Counted from the first letter of the stretch, positions 51,128-60,830 are shown. The stretch: DNA of 64,000 nucleotides from Gelidibacter sediminis (GCF_004364975.1 NZ_SOBW01000007.1:558001-622000); one strand, 5' to 3'. Numbers and translations are program-made. Notes: generated from the letters alone by a model not told the origin.

Positions 51128-51673
51128 TTATTTCAAAACTTTGTCCACAATACCATAAGCCACAGATTCCTCAGCGCCCATCCAATGGTCACGGTTAAAA
51201 TCTTTCATAACTTTTTCTAAGGTCTGTCCACAGTTTTCCGCTAATAAACGGGCGCTCAATTCTTTTGTTTTAAGAATTTCCTGAGCTGTAATTTCAATAT
51301 CACTTGCCGGGCCACGAGCACCACCACTTGGCTGATGTATCATGACGCGAGCGTGCGGCTGAATAAAGCGTTTGCCTTTTTCGCCTGCGGATAATAAAAT
51401 GGATCCCATTGATGCTGCAAATCCTGTACAGATAGTAGAAACGTCACTTTTTAAAGATTTCATACAGTCATAAATTGCAAAACCAGAAGTAACATATCCA
51501 CCTGGACTATTAATGTATAAATGAATGTCTTTGGTGTCTAAAGCATCCAAATACATCAAACGATCAATGACATGTTTAGCAGACTTGTCATCCACTTGCC
51601 CCCAAAGGAACACTTTACGCTCTTCTATCAACTTGCTATCAATAGCATCTTGTATTTTCTTTTTATCACTCAT
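51128..51673 (-). CDS. clpP: ClpP-type ATP-dependent protease subunit
   Basis: A 181-residue serine protease subunit. The catalytic triad Ser88 (GFAASMGS), His113 (MIHQPSGG) and Asp162 (NRDHWM) has the same spacing (25 and 49 residues) as E. coli ClpP. The usual propeptide is missing and no clpX or tig gene is adjacent. That and the stand-alone position suggest a second ClpP paralogue, since Flavobacteria commonly have a clpP-clpX pair elsewhere (inference). It lies downstream of the thioredoxin gene, separated by a terminator. Confidence 0.9.
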   Translation of the reverse strand: MSDKKKIQDAIDSKLIEERKVFLWGQVDDKSAKHVIDRLMYLDALDTKDIHLYINSPGGYVTSGFAIYDCMKSLKSDVSTICTGFAASMGSILLSAGEKGKRFIQPHARVMIHQPSGGARGPASDIEITAQEILKTKELSARLLAENCGQTLEKVMKDFNRDHWMGAEESVAYGIVDKVLK

Positions 51674-51699
51674 TATTCTTAATTTTTATCTAAATTAAA

Positions 51700-51728
51700 A
51701 AAAGGTTTACCATTACAGCAAACCTTTT
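51700..51728 (-). terminator. Thioredoxin gene terminator
   Basis: AAAAGGTTT and AAACCTTTT form a 9-bp stem around an 11-nt loop, with seven T on the minus strand. It separates trxA from clpP, ending 27 bp upstream of the clpP start, so read-through or a promoter within it must feed clpP. Confidence 0.75.
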
Positions 51729-51837
51729 ATCATTTTATCTGATTATTCTATTTTTTACTAACAGTCAAAACATCATAGTCAACTAATGCACATTCAATTA
51801 TGGCTAAAGTCAGATGCTTTATACTATTAAAAACGAT

Positions 51838-52155
51838 CTATAATAGGCCGTCAATAGCGTCAGTGTAGGCATTTTTAGGCGCTACACCTACTTGTCTTCC
51901 TACAACTTCTCCGTTTTGGAATACCAATACAGTTGGAATGTTACGCACACCATATTTGGCAGCAAACTCCTGGTTTGCATCAACGTCTACTTTACCAACT
52001 ACTGCTTTTCCTTCATACTCTTCACTAATTTGGTCAATGATTGGGCCTACCATTCTGCAAGGTCCACACCAAGCTGCCCAAAAATCTACCATTACAGGTT
52101 TATCACTTTTTAAAACCATTTCTTCAAAGTTTGCATCTGTTATTTCTAATGCCAT
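51838..52155 (-). CDS. trxA: Thioredoxin
   Basis: A 105-residue thioredoxin with the active-site motif WCGPC (Cys30, Cys33), the buried Asp23 in MVDFWA, and the cis-Pro loop near IPTVLVF. It reduces disulfides in the cytoplasm. No signal peptide is present. A perfect -7 element (TAATTTTG, minus strand, 52196-52203) lies about 40 bp upstream, and a terminator follows. It is a single-gene unit between dnaE and clpP. Confidence 0.96.
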   Translation of the reverse strand: MALEITDANFEEMVLKSDKPVMVDFWAAWCGPCRMVGPIIDQISEEYEGKAVVGKVDVDANQEFAAKYGVRNIPTVLVFQNGEVVGRQVGVAPKNAYTDAIDGLL

Positions 52156-52195
52156 ATTTTCTATGCTTTAATTTGTTTTACTTCAGTTTAATATA

Positions 52196-52203
52196 CAAAA
52201 TTA
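52196..52203 (-). promoter_or_regulatory. -7 promoter element of trxA
   Basis: TAATTTTG on the minus strand matches TAnnTTTG perfectly, 40 bp upstream of the start, giving a leader of about 34 nt. Confidence 0.45.
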
Positions 52204-52404
52204 GTCAAAATATTTAGCAATCCTTACACGTACGACATTTGTTTTGATTATCGTTGAATGTGTACTGGTTATGAACACCATTTGCGACAATACATCGGAT
52301 TTTTTTATATTCCAACCCAACACCTTTTCCTAAGTTATATGATGAAAATGGTGTTACAAAAAGAGTACCACTAAAATACCATGCACAAAATCAAGATCAT
52401 TTCC

Positions 52405-55400
52405 CTAATTCAACTTATAGTATACGTTTTGATTATTCAACTCGTCCAACAGTTCCTGCGATATCTTTACTTTTTGTTTCCTACTCGGCATATGCAATTT
52501 CATTTTTTCAGCATTGTCATAAACCACAAAATTTAAGGCGTGATTTCCCTCGTGCATTCGTAACACCTCTTCAAGCGCCTTAATTTTACTCTCTTTCAAA
52601 TCTTTTATTTCCAATTGAATAGACAATTTTTTAGCGTAGGTATCCATCACATCATGTAACAGTTGGAAACTTGTAAACTGCAACCGTGGGTCACTCTTTT
52701 TTCCGGTGTCCTTATTGGTCCAACCTTCCTTGACATACACTTTAACATACACAAATGAACTTCTTACCAAAAAATGTCTAAACCTCAGGTACTCTTCTCC
52801 AAAAATCCGGAATTCAAAACTATCCGTATAATCTTCAATAGTAAACATGGCCCATCCCTTACCTTGCTTGCTCACCCGATGTTCTACATTGGTAACCACC
52901 CCGCCAAATGTCATTTCACGGTTTACATAAGATTCCAAGTTTGCAAAATGCGCTAGAGTAGCATTGCAGAAGGTTTTCATTTCAATTCTAAAATCGTCCA
53001 GTGGATGTCCAGAAATGTAAATCCCTACCACTTCCCGTTCTTGGGCTAATTTTTCCATAGTGCCCCATTCTTCACAAGGTGGCACTAATGGCTCTGCTAT
53101 TTGTACATCACTCGCATCTCCAAACAAACTGACTTGGGCTGAATTTTCATTTTCTTGATGTTTACTACCGTACTTGATGGCTTTTTCCAAAAAGGTGATG
53201 CCATCACCGTCATCCTGAAAATACTGGGCTCTATGCGTATCTGAAAAGCAATCAAACCCACCAGCCAAGGCTAGATTTTCAAAAGCTTTTTTGTTGGCTG
53301 CCCGCAAATCGACGCGCTTGGCAAAATCGAATATCGATTTGTAATGGCCGTCTTTTCTTCTGTTCTCTACAATGGTCATTACAGCTCCTTGACCAACACC
53401 TTTAATGGCGCCCATTCCAAACCTGACCGCATTGTCTTTATTTACGGAGAATTTATAATAGGATTCATTAACATCCGGCCCCAAAACATTCAACTTCATA
53501 CGTTTACATTCCTCCATAAAAAATGTCACCTGCTTGATGTCATTCATATTATTACTCAATACCGCCGCCATATATTCGGCAGGGTAATGTGCTTTTAAAT
53601 AGGCAGTTTGGTAAGCAATCCACGCATAACAAGTGGAATGCGACTTATTGAAGGCATAACTTGCAAAGGCTTCCCAGTCTTTCCAAATTTTTTCTAATTT
53701 TTTGGCATCGTGGCCTTTTGCAGCTGCTTGGGTAATAAATTGAGGTTTCATCTTATCCAACACCGCAATTTGCTTTTTACCCATAGCCTTACGCAACACG
53801 TCGGCCTCACCTTTGGTAAACCCCGCCAATTTTTGGGACAGCAACATTACTTGCTCTTGATAGACCGTAATTCCGTAGGTTTCCTTCAAGTATTCTTCCA
53901 TGGCAGGAAGGTCGTATTCAATCTCTTCGTCACCATGTTTCCTTCTGGTAAAACTCGGGATATATTCCATCGGCCCTGGGCGGTAGAGGGCATTCATCGC
54001 AATTAAATCCTCAAAAACAGTTGGTTTTAATTCCTTAAGATGCTTTTGCATCCCCGGCGATTCGTATTGAAACACACCAACGGTCTCACCCTTTTGGAAC
54101 AACTCATACGTTAATTCATCATCTAAAGGAAAGGTGTCCGGATCCAAATCAATATCGTGCTTCGCTTTCACGATTTTTACCGTATCCTTAATTAAGGTCA
54201 GGGTTTTTAAGCCTAAGAAATCCATTTTCAGTAAGCCGGCATCCTCCACCACGGAGTTGTCAAATTGCGTCACATACAAATCAGAATCTTTAGCAGTGGA
54301 CACAGGCACGAACTTCGTGATGTCATCTGGGGTGATAATTACCCCACAGGCATGGATCCCAGTGTTGCGTACAGAACCCTCCAGCATACGCGCCAAATTA
54401 ACGGTTTCCGACTCTAATCCTGAGCCTTCCGCGATATTGAGGAGTTCGTTTACTTTTTCTAAATCTTCTGATCTGAACGCTTTACTCAACTGCTTTTCAT
54501 CATACCCAAAAATTTTGCCCAATTTGGACATGGTAGGTATTAATTTTGCTATTCTATCGGCATCAAAAAGTGGTAAATCTAAAACCCTTGCGGTGTCTCT
54601 AATAGACGACTTAGCCGCCATGGTGCCATAGGTAATAATTTGCGCTACTTGGCTACTACCGTACTTTTTGATCACGTAGTCCATAACCCTACTCCGGCCT
54701 TCATCATCAAAATCAATATCTATATCTGGCATGCTTACACGATCCGGATTGAGGAAACGCTCAAAAAGCAGATTGTACTTTAGCGGATCAATATTGGTTA
54801 TCTTTAAACAATACGCCACTACGGAACCTGCTGCTGAACCACGGCCGGGCCCTACAGACACATCCATATTCCGGGCTTCGCGGATAAAATCTTCAACAAT
54901 CAAAAAATATCCTGGATAGCCTGTATTTTCAATAACGCTTAATTCGAAATCGAGACGTTCTTTAATTTCATCTGTTAATTCAGTGTAGCGTTTTTTAGCG
55001 CCTTCATAGGTTAGGTGACGTAAATAAGCATTTTCACCACGTTTGCCTTTATCATGTAGATCTTCCTCATGTTTAAATTCGTCAGGTATATCAAAAGCAG
55101 GTAACAAGACATCTCTTGCCAATTCAAAAGGTTCAATTTTATCAACAACCTCTTGAATATTGGAAATGGCATCTGGCAAGTCCTTAAAGAGCTTTTTCAT
55201 CTCTTCAGACGACTTGAAATAATACTCTTGATTAGGCATTCCGTAACGGTATCCACGCCCACGACCTATTGGCGTAGCTTGCTTTTCACCATCTTTTACA
55301 CACAATAAAATATCATGCGCATTGGCGTCTTCCTTATTACAGTAATAAGTGTTGTTCGTGGCCACTAACTTGATCTCATGTTTTCGAGCAAAATCTACCA

Positions 55401-56793
55401 GCACCGGATTTACACGGTTTTCGTCCTCTTGGTTATGGCGCATCAACTCAATATAAAGATCGTCACCAAATTCTGCTTTCCACCAAAGCAATGCTTCTTC
55501 TGCTTGATTCTCACCAACATTCAAGATCTTGCTCGGCACCTCTCCATAAAGGTTACCCGTGAGCACAATTAAATCTTCTTTATACTGTTGAATCAGTTTT
55601 TTATCGATTCGGGGCAAATAGTAAAATCCATCCACAAAGGCATGAGATGACAATTTGGCTAAATTATGGTAGCCTCTTTTATTTTTTGCGAGTAACACAA
55701 TTTGGTAACCGTTATCTTTTCTGCTTTTATCCGTATGGTCTTCGCATACAAAGAACTCACAACCCAAAATTGGTTTGATAATCTTTTCTTTTGGAGTTTC
55801 ACCGCGCTCTTCAGCCGTTTTGTTTCTAGCTTCAACTCCTCGGTTATGATTGCTTACTGCTTTCATAAAATGAAAAGCTCCCATCATATTGGCATGATCT
55901 GTCAACGCCACTGCTGGCATATTTTGCCGTGCCGCGGCCGCCACTAAATCAGCAATACTAATAGTAGATTGCAAGACAGAAAATTGGGAATGGTTGTGCA
56001 AATGTGCAAATTCAACCTCTTTTAATTCTTTAATATTTTGAGCGATCTCCGTTTTAGATGGCTCATCAGCTTCTTGTAGGGCTTCAATCTGTTTCTTGAT
56101 TTTAGCGCTCTCCGCTTTTAGGTTAATATGTTTTAACCCAATTAGCTGAATTGTTTCTGGATTCTCACGAGTGAAATTTTCAAAATAATCTGCAGGTGCA
56201 TCCAATTGCTCCACAGTATACTCTTTACGCCTTACCAATTCTAAAAAACAACGCGTAGTTGCCTCCACATCCGCTGTTGCATTATGGGCTTCTGCAAAAG
56301 GTTGATTGAATAAAAATTGGTGGAGTTCCGTTAAGGTTGGCAATTTAAACTTTCCATAGCGCCCTCCTGGCAATTGACATAAACTAGCGGTATGTTCTGT
56401 ACAGGTATCCAAAACCGGAAGTTCCTGCAAAACATTCTCAACATTTTCACGGTAAAATTCCGCACCCATGATATTCAAGTCAAACCCCACGTTCTGACCC
56501 ACTACAAACTTGGCTTTGGCCAAGGCGGCGTTAAACTTTTCTAAGACTTCTACCAAAGATACCCCTTGTTGCTGTGCTAGTTCAGTGGAAATCCCGTGAA
56601 TTTTCTCAGCATCATAAGGAATATTAAAACCTTCAGGTTTTACCAAATAATCCTGATGCTCAATACAGTTGCCCATGGCATCATGCAATTGCCAAGCAAT
56701 TTGTATACATCTTGGCCAATTGTCAGTATCGCTAAGAGGTGCGTCCCAACGTTTTGGTAATCCTGTAGTTTCAGTATCGAAAATTAAATACAT
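52405..56793 (-). CDS. dnaE: DNA polymerase III alpha subunit with N-terminal proofreading exonuclease
   Basis: This 1462-residue replicative polymerase is larger than E. coli DnaE because about 210 residues of a DnaQ-like DEDDh exonuclease are fused at the N-terminus: Asp6 and Glu8 in FDTETTG, GFDLNIM near 102 and HNATADVEAT near 180. The PHP domain starts near 262 (HLHNHSQFSVLQS). The polymerase catalytic Asp residues lie in PDIDIDFDD near 690, with the downstream GPGRGSAAGS active-site region. A C-terminal OB fold is present (EMTFGGVVTNVEHR near 1290). Proofreading is thus built in, unlike the separate DnaQ of proteobacteria. No intein is seen. Confidence 0.95.
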   Translation of the reverse strand: MYLIFDTETTGLPKRWDAPLSDTDNWPRCIQIAWQLHDAMGNCIEHQDYLVKPEGFNIPYDAEKIHGISTELAQQQGVSLVEVLEKFNAALAKAKFVVGQNVGFDLNIMGAEFYRENVENVLQELPVLDTCTEHTASLCQLPGGRYGKFKLPTLTELHQFLFNQPFAEAHNATADVEATTRCFLELVRRKEYTVEQLDAPADYFENFTRENPETIQLIGLKHINLKAESAKIKKQIEALQEADEPSKTEIAQNIKELKEVEFAHLHNHSQFSVLQSTISIADLVAAAARQNMPAVALTDHANMMGAFHFMKAVSNHNRGVEARNKTAEERGETPKEKIIKPILGCEFFVCEDHTDKSRKDNGYQIVLLAKNKRGYHNLAKLSSHAFVDGFYYLPRIDKKLIQQYKEDLIVLTGNLYGEVPSKILNVGENQAEEALLWWKAEFGDDLYIELMRHNQEDENRVNPVLVDFARKHEIKLVATNNTYYCNKEDANAHDILLCVKDGEKQATPIGRGRGYRYGMPNQEYYFKSSEEMKKLFKDLPDAISNIQEVVDKIEPFELARDVLLPAFDIPDEFKHEEDLHDKGKRGENAYLRHLTYEGAKKRYTELTDEIKERLDFELSVIENTGYPGYFLIVEDFIREARNMDVSVGPGRGSAAGSVVAYCLKITNIDPLKYNLLFERFLNPDRVSMPDIDIDFDDEGRSRVMDYVIKKYGSSQVAQIITYGTMAAKSSIRDTARVLDLPLFDADRIAKLIPTMSKLGKIFGYDEKQLSKAFRSEDLEKVNELLNIAEGSGLESETVNLARMLEGSVRNTGIHACGVIITPDDITKFVPVSTAKDSDLYVTQFDNSVVEDAGLLKMDFLGLKTLTLIKDTVKIVKAKHDIDLDPDTFPLDDELTYELFQKGETVGVFQYESPGMQKHLKELKPTVFEDLIAMNALYRPGPMEYIPSFTRRKHGDEEIEYDLPAMEEYLKETYGITVYQEQVMLLSQKLAGFTKGEADVLRKAMGKKQIAVLDKMKPQFITQAAAKGHDAKKLEKIWKDWEAFASYAFNKSHSTCYAWIAYQTAYLKAHYPAEYMAAVLSNNMNDIKQVTFFMEECKRMKLNVLGPDVNESYYKFSVNKDNAVRFGMGAIKGVGQGAVMTIVENRRKDGHYKSIFDFAKRVDLRAANKKAFENLALAGGFDCFSDTHRAQYFQDDGDGITFLEKAIKYGSKHQENENSAQVSLFGDASDVQIAEPLVPPCEEWGTMEKLAQEREVVGIYISGHPLDDFRIEMKTFCNATLAHFANLESYVNREMTFGGVVTNVEHRVSKQGKGWAMFTIEDYTDSFEFRIFGEEYLRFRHFLVRSSFVYVKVYVKEGWTNKDTGKKSDPRLQFTSFQLLHDVMDTYAKKLSIQLEIKDLKESKIKALEEVLRMHEGNHALNFVVYDNAEKMKLHMPSRKQKVKISQELLDELNNQNVYYKLN

Positions 56794-57316
56794 GCGTTGT
56801 AATCTGTAAATGGTAAGTTATTTAATGCTAATGTCGTTTTCTTCTTTAAAATCTGACAGTCTCGATCACTTTTGATAGTATAAAAAAATATCCCTGCAGT
56901 AGTGACGTAATCCTAATCTCATTGCTCTCAGTCTAGAATGTCTTCTAGCGCTAAAATCAATCGTATTGACTATCAAAACATTAAAAATTGATTTTTTTCA
57001 AAAGAAAAGTTTTTAAAATTACATATAATTAACGCCTTTTTGAAATGAAAGTTATGAACAGTTCAAATAATATAATATGTTGGTGTTATCAACCAATCAC
57101 GTCAGATTAGAACGAAGCAATCTGAGTTATTTTATAGCTTTTTGCCGAAAACACCTATAAATTTAACCTGCCTAAAAGGACAAAAATTCCTCCAATATTT
57201 TTAATCCACTAATATAAAGCGCAATAAATATCAAAAGGCTCTTACTCATTACGTTGAAAATCACAAAAAAAGCGTCATTATTTGCAACAAACTATTCATG
57301 AATACAAATTTTGTAG
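56794..57316. other. Gene-free stretch between dnaE and rpsP
   Basis: No convincing gene is present. A 25-codon frame on the minus strand (57172-57249) could encode a membrane micropeptide but has no supporting signal. The -7 element of rpsP is at its right edge. Confidence 0.45.
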
Positions 57317-57324
57317 TATCTTTG
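57317..57324 (+). promoter_or_regulatory. -7 promoter element of rpsP
   Basis: TATCTTTG, followed by C, matches TAnnTTTG perfectly, 85 bp before the rpsP start. The leader contains GACATAAA-TTG-TTTATGTC (57338-57356), a perfect 8-bp hairpin. Confidence 0.5.
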
Positions 57325-57408
57325 CGCCCGCCTTAATGACATAAATTGTTTATGTCGGGCAGGCATTTATTAATAATAGAGGTCGCGAACCTCACTAATT
57401 AATTATTT

Positions 57409-57981
57409 ATGGCAGTAAAAATTAGATTACAAAGACGCGGAAAAAAAGGGAAACCTTATTTCTGGATTGTTGCAGCTGATGCACGATCAAAAAGAGATGG
57501 TAAATACTTAGAGAAAATCGGTGCTTACAATCCTACCACAAATCCAGCAACAATTGAATTAAATGTTGATGATGCTGTAAAATGGCTTCAAAATGGTGCA
57601 CAACCTACTGATACGGCAAGAGCAATTTTGTCTTACAAGGGTGCCATGTTGAAAAATCATCTTGCAGGTGGTGTCAGAAAAGGTGCTTTAACTGAAGAAC
57701 AAGCAGAGGAGAAATTCGCAGCTTGGTTAGATGAAAAAGCAAACAAAGTAGACGCTAAGAAAGACGGTTTGGCTAAAGCGCAAGCAGATGCTAAAGCTAA
57801 GGCTCTTGAAGCTGAAAAAGAAGTAAATGCAAAACGTGAAGCTGAAGCTGCAAAGCTTGTTGCTGATGCCGAAGCTGCTGAAGCGGCCGCAAATGCTCCT
57901 GCTGAGGAAGCAACTGATGTTGAAGCTACTACTACTGAAGAAGCTGCAGCTGATGACGCTGAAACAAAAACAGAAGAATAA
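57409..57981 (+). CDS. rpsP: 30S ribosomal protein S16 with long Ala/Glu-rich C-terminal extension
   Basis: The first about 80-100 residues are ribosomal protein S16 ([21 protein letters not shown] and [15 protein letters not shown]). The remaining about 90 residues form a charged helical tail rich in Ala, Glu and Lys ([17 protein letters not shown], then [20 protein letters not shown]). Tails of this kind are common on Bacteroidetes S16 and are absent from E. coli S16 (82 residues). A strong terminator separates it from rimM, although the two are usually co-transcribed. Confidence 0.96.
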   Translation: MAVKIRLQRRGKKGKPYFWIVAADARSKRDGKYLEKIGAYNPTTNPATIELNVDDAVKWLQNGAQPTDTARAILSYKGAMLKNHLAGGVRKGALTEEQAEEKFAAWLDEKANKVDAKKDGLAKAQADAKAKALEAEKEVNAKREAEAAKLVADAEAAEAAANAPAEEATDVEATTTEEAAADDAETKTEE

Positions 57982-58003
57982 AGAATTTATTTTTTATACT
58001 TTT

Positions 58004-58034
58004 AAACTCCGATATGACCTATCGGAGTTTTTTT
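58004..58034 (+). terminator. Terminator between rpsP and rimM
   Basis: AAACTCCGATA and TATCGGAGTTT form a perfect 11-bp stem around TGACC, followed by T residues. It lies 23 bp past the rpsP stop. Confidence 0.9.
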
Positions 58035-58110
58035 GTGAAATAGCATTCTTTTTTGAAGAAAAAAAAATGCGTAATTAAACAAATCCTGCCTTTTGGCGAG
58101 ATCTTATGAT

Positions 58111-58118
58111 TAGTTTTG
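58111..58118 (+). promoter_or_regulatory. -7 promoter element of rimM
   Basis: TAGTTTTG, followed by CA, matches TAnnTTTG perfectly, 71 bp before the rimM start. It gives rimM a promoter of its own after the rpsP terminator. Confidence 0.5.
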
Positions 58119-58188
58119 CACATTCCCTCTTTTTAGAAGGACCTTGTTGTATACATCAAGTTAAAGACTTAACAAAAAAAAAGAACCG

Positions 58189-58716
58189 ATGTTAAAAAAA
58201 GACTGCTTCTACGTTGGCAAAATTGTAAAAAAATACAGTTTTAAAGGAGAATTATTGATAAAATTAGATACCGATGAACCAGAGATCTATGAAGATATGG
58301 AATCGGTTTTTGTTGAGCTTCGCAATAATCTGGTGCCGTTTTTCATTGAATCATCCCAATTGCACAAATCAGAATTGTTGCGCATCAAATTTGAAGATGT
58401 CGATACTGAGCAGGATGCAGATGCCCTTTTAAAATCTGATATTTATCTACCTCTAGAATTTCTGCCTAAACTTGAAGGCAACAAGTTCTATTTTCATGAG
58501 ATTATCGGGTTTACCGTTGAGGATGTCAATTTTGGAACGGTGGGTATTGTTAAATCGGTCAACGATACTACAGCACAGGCACTTTTTGAAATAGACCGCG
58601 ATGGAATTGAAATTTTGATTCCGCTTAACGATGCTTTTATCAAAAACGTGGATAAACAAAATAAACTAATTGTGGTAGACACGCCTGAAGGCTTAATAGA
58701 TCTTTACTTACAATAA
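58189..58716 (+). CDS. rimM: 16S rRNA processing protein RimM
   Basis: A 175-residue ribosome maturation factor that binds S19 during 30S assembly. Its N-terminal RimM domain (about 5-85) has VGKIVKKYSFKGELLIKLDT, and the C-terminal PRC-barrel domain has NKFYFHEIIGFTVEDVNFGT and EIDRDGIEILIPLNDAFIKN with the family's final VDTPEGLIDLYL. Its neighbours rpsP and trmN6 are the expected ones, and trmN6 starts 13 bp after its stop. Confidence 0.93.
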   Translation: MLKKDCFYVGKIVKKYSFKGELLIKLDTDEPEIYEDMESVFVELRNNLVPFFIESSQLHKSELLRIKFEDVDTEQDADALLKSDIYLPLEFLPKLEGNKFYFHEIIGFTVEDVNFGTVGIVKSVNDTTAQALFEIDRDGIEILIPLNDAFIKNVDKQNKLIVVDTPEGLIDLYLQ

Positions 58717-58729
58717 CCAATCGTTTTCT

Positions 58730-59461
58730 ATGCAGCCATTTCAATTTAAACAATTCGCGGTCAACCAAAACCGTTGTGCCATGAAAATTGGTACCGATGC
58801 GGTGTTGCTTGGCGCATGGACTTCTTTGGAAGCGAAACCATTTTCTATCTTAGATATTGGCGCTGGCACTGGAATTCTCGCATTGATGATGGCCCAGCGC
58901 AGCACAGCCGAACTTATTGATGCCATAGAAATTGATGATGCTGCGTATGAACAATGTGTAGACAATTTTGAGCAATCGCCTTGGGCTGATCGACTGTTTT
59001 GCTATCACGCGGCTTTAGATGAGTTTGTAGAAGACCTATTGGATGAAGAGTCTGGGATGGATGATTCTTATGACTTGATTATTTCCAACCCCCCTTTTTA
59101 CACCGATACCTACAAAAGCGATAACGAGCAACGTGACATGGCTCGGTTTGCTGATGCCATGCCCTTTAGACAGCTTATTGAAAGTGTGTCCAAATTACTT
59201 TCTGAAAAAGGCCTGTTTTCAGTAATAATTCCTTTTTCAGAGGAGAAGGATTTTATTGTTTTGGCTTCTAAGGAACACTTATACCCCCAACGCATATTAA
59301 GGGTGAAAGGCACCCCCGACTCTGAAATAAAACGCAGTTTAATTGAATTTTCATTTGATGAAACTGTAGTCCAGCCCCAAGAATTGATTATCGAAACCTC
59401 TAGGCATCAATACACTGCCCACTATATTGCACTTACAAAAGACTTCTATCTCAAAATGTAA
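58730..59461 (+). CDS. trmN6: tRNA1(Val) A37 N6-methyltransferase (TrmN6/YfiC family)
   Basis: A 243-residue SAM-dependent methyltransferase probably acting on adenine-37 of tRNA-Val. The N-terminal motif FKQFAVNQNRCAMKIGTDAV is typical of the family. The SAM-binding motif I is DIGAGTGILALMMAQ (near 44-58), and the N6-adenine catalytic motif is ISNPPFYTD (near 119-127). It follows rimM by 13 bp and is probably co-transcribed. Confidence 0.88.
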   Translation: MQPFQFKQFAVNQNRCAMKIGTDAVLLGAWTSLEAKPFSILDIGAGTGILALMMAQRSTAELIDAIEIDDAAYEQCVDNFEQSPWADRLFCYHAALDEFVEDLLDEESGMDDSYDLIISNPPFYTDTYKSDNEQRDMARFADAMPFRQLIESVSKLLSEKGLFSVIIPFSEEKDFIVLASKEHLYPQRILRVKGTPDSEIKRSLIEFSFDETVVQPQELIIETSRHQYTAHYIALTKDFYLKM

Positions 59462-59468
59462 TTTTAAA

Positions 59469-59499
59469 TTGTGAACTGATAACGATTTCGTTACTTTTG
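59469..59499 (+). promoter_or_regulatory. Promoter of the glutaryl-CoA dehydrogenase-like gene
   Basis: TTG (59469-59471), 20 bp, then TACTTTTG (59492-59499) matches the Bacteroidetes -33/-7 arrangement. It leaves a leader of about 20 nt before the ATG at 59527. Confidence 0.6.
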
Positions 59500-59526
59500 T
59501 GTTTGACAAAAATTAAATTCAAAAGC

Positions 59527-60705
59527 ATGAAGCCAGATTTGTTCCAAGCCCCAGACTATTACAATATAGATGAGTTGCTAAATGACGAACACCGTTTAGT
59601 ACGTGATGCCGCAAGAGAATGGGTAAAACGAGAAGTATCTCCAATAATTGAGGAGTATGCCCAAAAAGCAGAATTTCCAAAACAAATCATAAACGGACTT
59701 GCTGAAATTGGCGCTTTCGGACCTTATATTCCTGCAGAATATGGTGGTGCCGGACTAGACCAAATTTCTTACGGATTGATTATGCAAGAAATTGAGCGTG
59801 GTGATTCTGGTGTAAGAAGTACGGCCTCCGTCCAATCATCATTAGTCATGTATCCTATATGGAAATATGGCAACGAAGCACAGCGTCAGAAATACCTCCC
59901 AAAACTTGCAAGTGGCGAATGGATGGGCAGCTTTGGGTTAACAGAGCCTGACCACGGTAGCAACCCTGCAGGAATGACCACTAATTTTAAGGATATGGGC
60001 GACCATTACCTTTTAAATGGAGCAAAAATGTGGATTTCTAATGCGCCTTTTTGTCAAGTGGCAGTGGTATGGGCCAAAAATGAAGAAGGTCGTATTCACG
60101 GCTTGATTGTGGAGCGTGGCATGGAAGGGTTTACGACGCCTGAAACACATAACAAATGGTCGCTAAGAGCTTCTGCAACTGGGGAACTTATTTTTGATAA
60201 CGTTAAGGTTCCTAAAGAAAATTTATTGCCAAACAAATCAGGATTGGGCGCACCACTTGGTTGCTTAGATTCTGCGCGTTATGGTATTGCTTGGGGAGCG
60301 ATTGGTGCAGCAATGGATTGTTATGACACAGCGTTAAGATACAGCAAAGAACGTATGCAGTTTGGCAAACCAATTGGCCAGTTTCAATTGCAACAAAAGA
60401 AATTGGCTGAGATGATAACTGAAATCACCAAAGCACAATTGTTAGCATGGCGATTAGGGGTGATGAGAGAAAACGGAACCGCCACTTCAGCACAAATCTC
60501 AATGGCTAAACGCAATAATGTGGATATGGCTATAACTATTGCTCGAGATGCACGTCAAATGTTAGGCGGCATGGGGATAACTGGTGAATATAGTATTATG
60601 CGCCATTCCATGAATCTTGAAAGCGTTATTACTTATGAAGGCACTCATGATATCCATTTGTTGATAACGGGATTAGATGTTACCGGTCTAAATGCTTTCA
60701 AATAG
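59527..60705 (+). CDS. gcdH: Acyl-CoA dehydrogenase, probable glutaryl-CoA dehydrogenase
   Basis: A 392-residue FAD-dependent acyl-CoA dehydrogenase. It is close to glutaryl-CoA dehydrogenase: YIPAEYGGAGLDQISYGLIM near 65-85, GLTEPDHGSNPAGM near 133-146, and the catalytic Glu in YEGTHDIHLLITGLD near 370. Glutaryl-CoA dehydrogenase catalyses decarboxylation to crotonyl-CoA in lysine and tryptophan breakdown. I chose the ATG at 59527 because the promoter covers the alternative upstream start. It is a single-gene unit with a strong terminator. Confidence 0.9.
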   Translation: MKPDLFQAPDYYNIDELLNDEHRLVRDAAREWVKREVSPIIEEYAQKAEFPKQIINGLAEIGAFGPYIPAEYGGAGLDQISYGLIMQEIERGDSGVRSTASVQSSLVMYPIWKYGNEAQRQKYLPKLASGEWMGSFGLTEPDHGSNPAGMTTNFKDMGDHYLLNGAKMWISNAPFCQVAVVWAKNEEGRIHGLIVERGMEGFTTPETHNKWSLRASATGELIFDNVKVPKENLLPNKSGLGAPLGCLDSARYGIAWGAIGAAMDCYDTALRYSKERMQFGKPIGQFQLQQKKLAEMITEITKAQLLAWRLGVMRENGTATSAQISMAKRNNVDMAITIARDARQMLGGMGITGEYSIMRHSMNLESVITYEGTHDIHLLITGLDVTGLNAFK

Positions 60706-60754
60706 CAAACTGTTCAAATTTTGTAACTTGATAAAACACACTTACTTTAATACT

Positions 60755-60788
60755 AAAATGCTTCTCTGATGAGAAGCATTTTTTTTAT
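60755..60788 (+). terminator. Terminator after the glutaryl-CoA dehydrogenase-like gene
   Basis: AATGCTTCTC and GAGAAGCATT form a perfect 10-bp stem around TGAT, extended by AA/TT, then T residues. It lies 50 bp past the stop. Confidence 0.9.
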
Positions 60789-60830
60789 TTTAATATGAAT
60801 ACAACATAGTGTTAGTCTCTTATAGCATGC

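Noticed and set aside
52160-52404. Terminator after dnaE
   Set aside because: Only distant, poorly placed complementary words were found (AACACCATTT and AAATGGTGTT); no compact hairpin with a T run.
57328-57366. Riboswitch or ribosomal-protein autoregulatory leader in front of rpsP
   Set aside because: Only one 8-bp hairpin is evident and it does not match a known leader class that I recognise.
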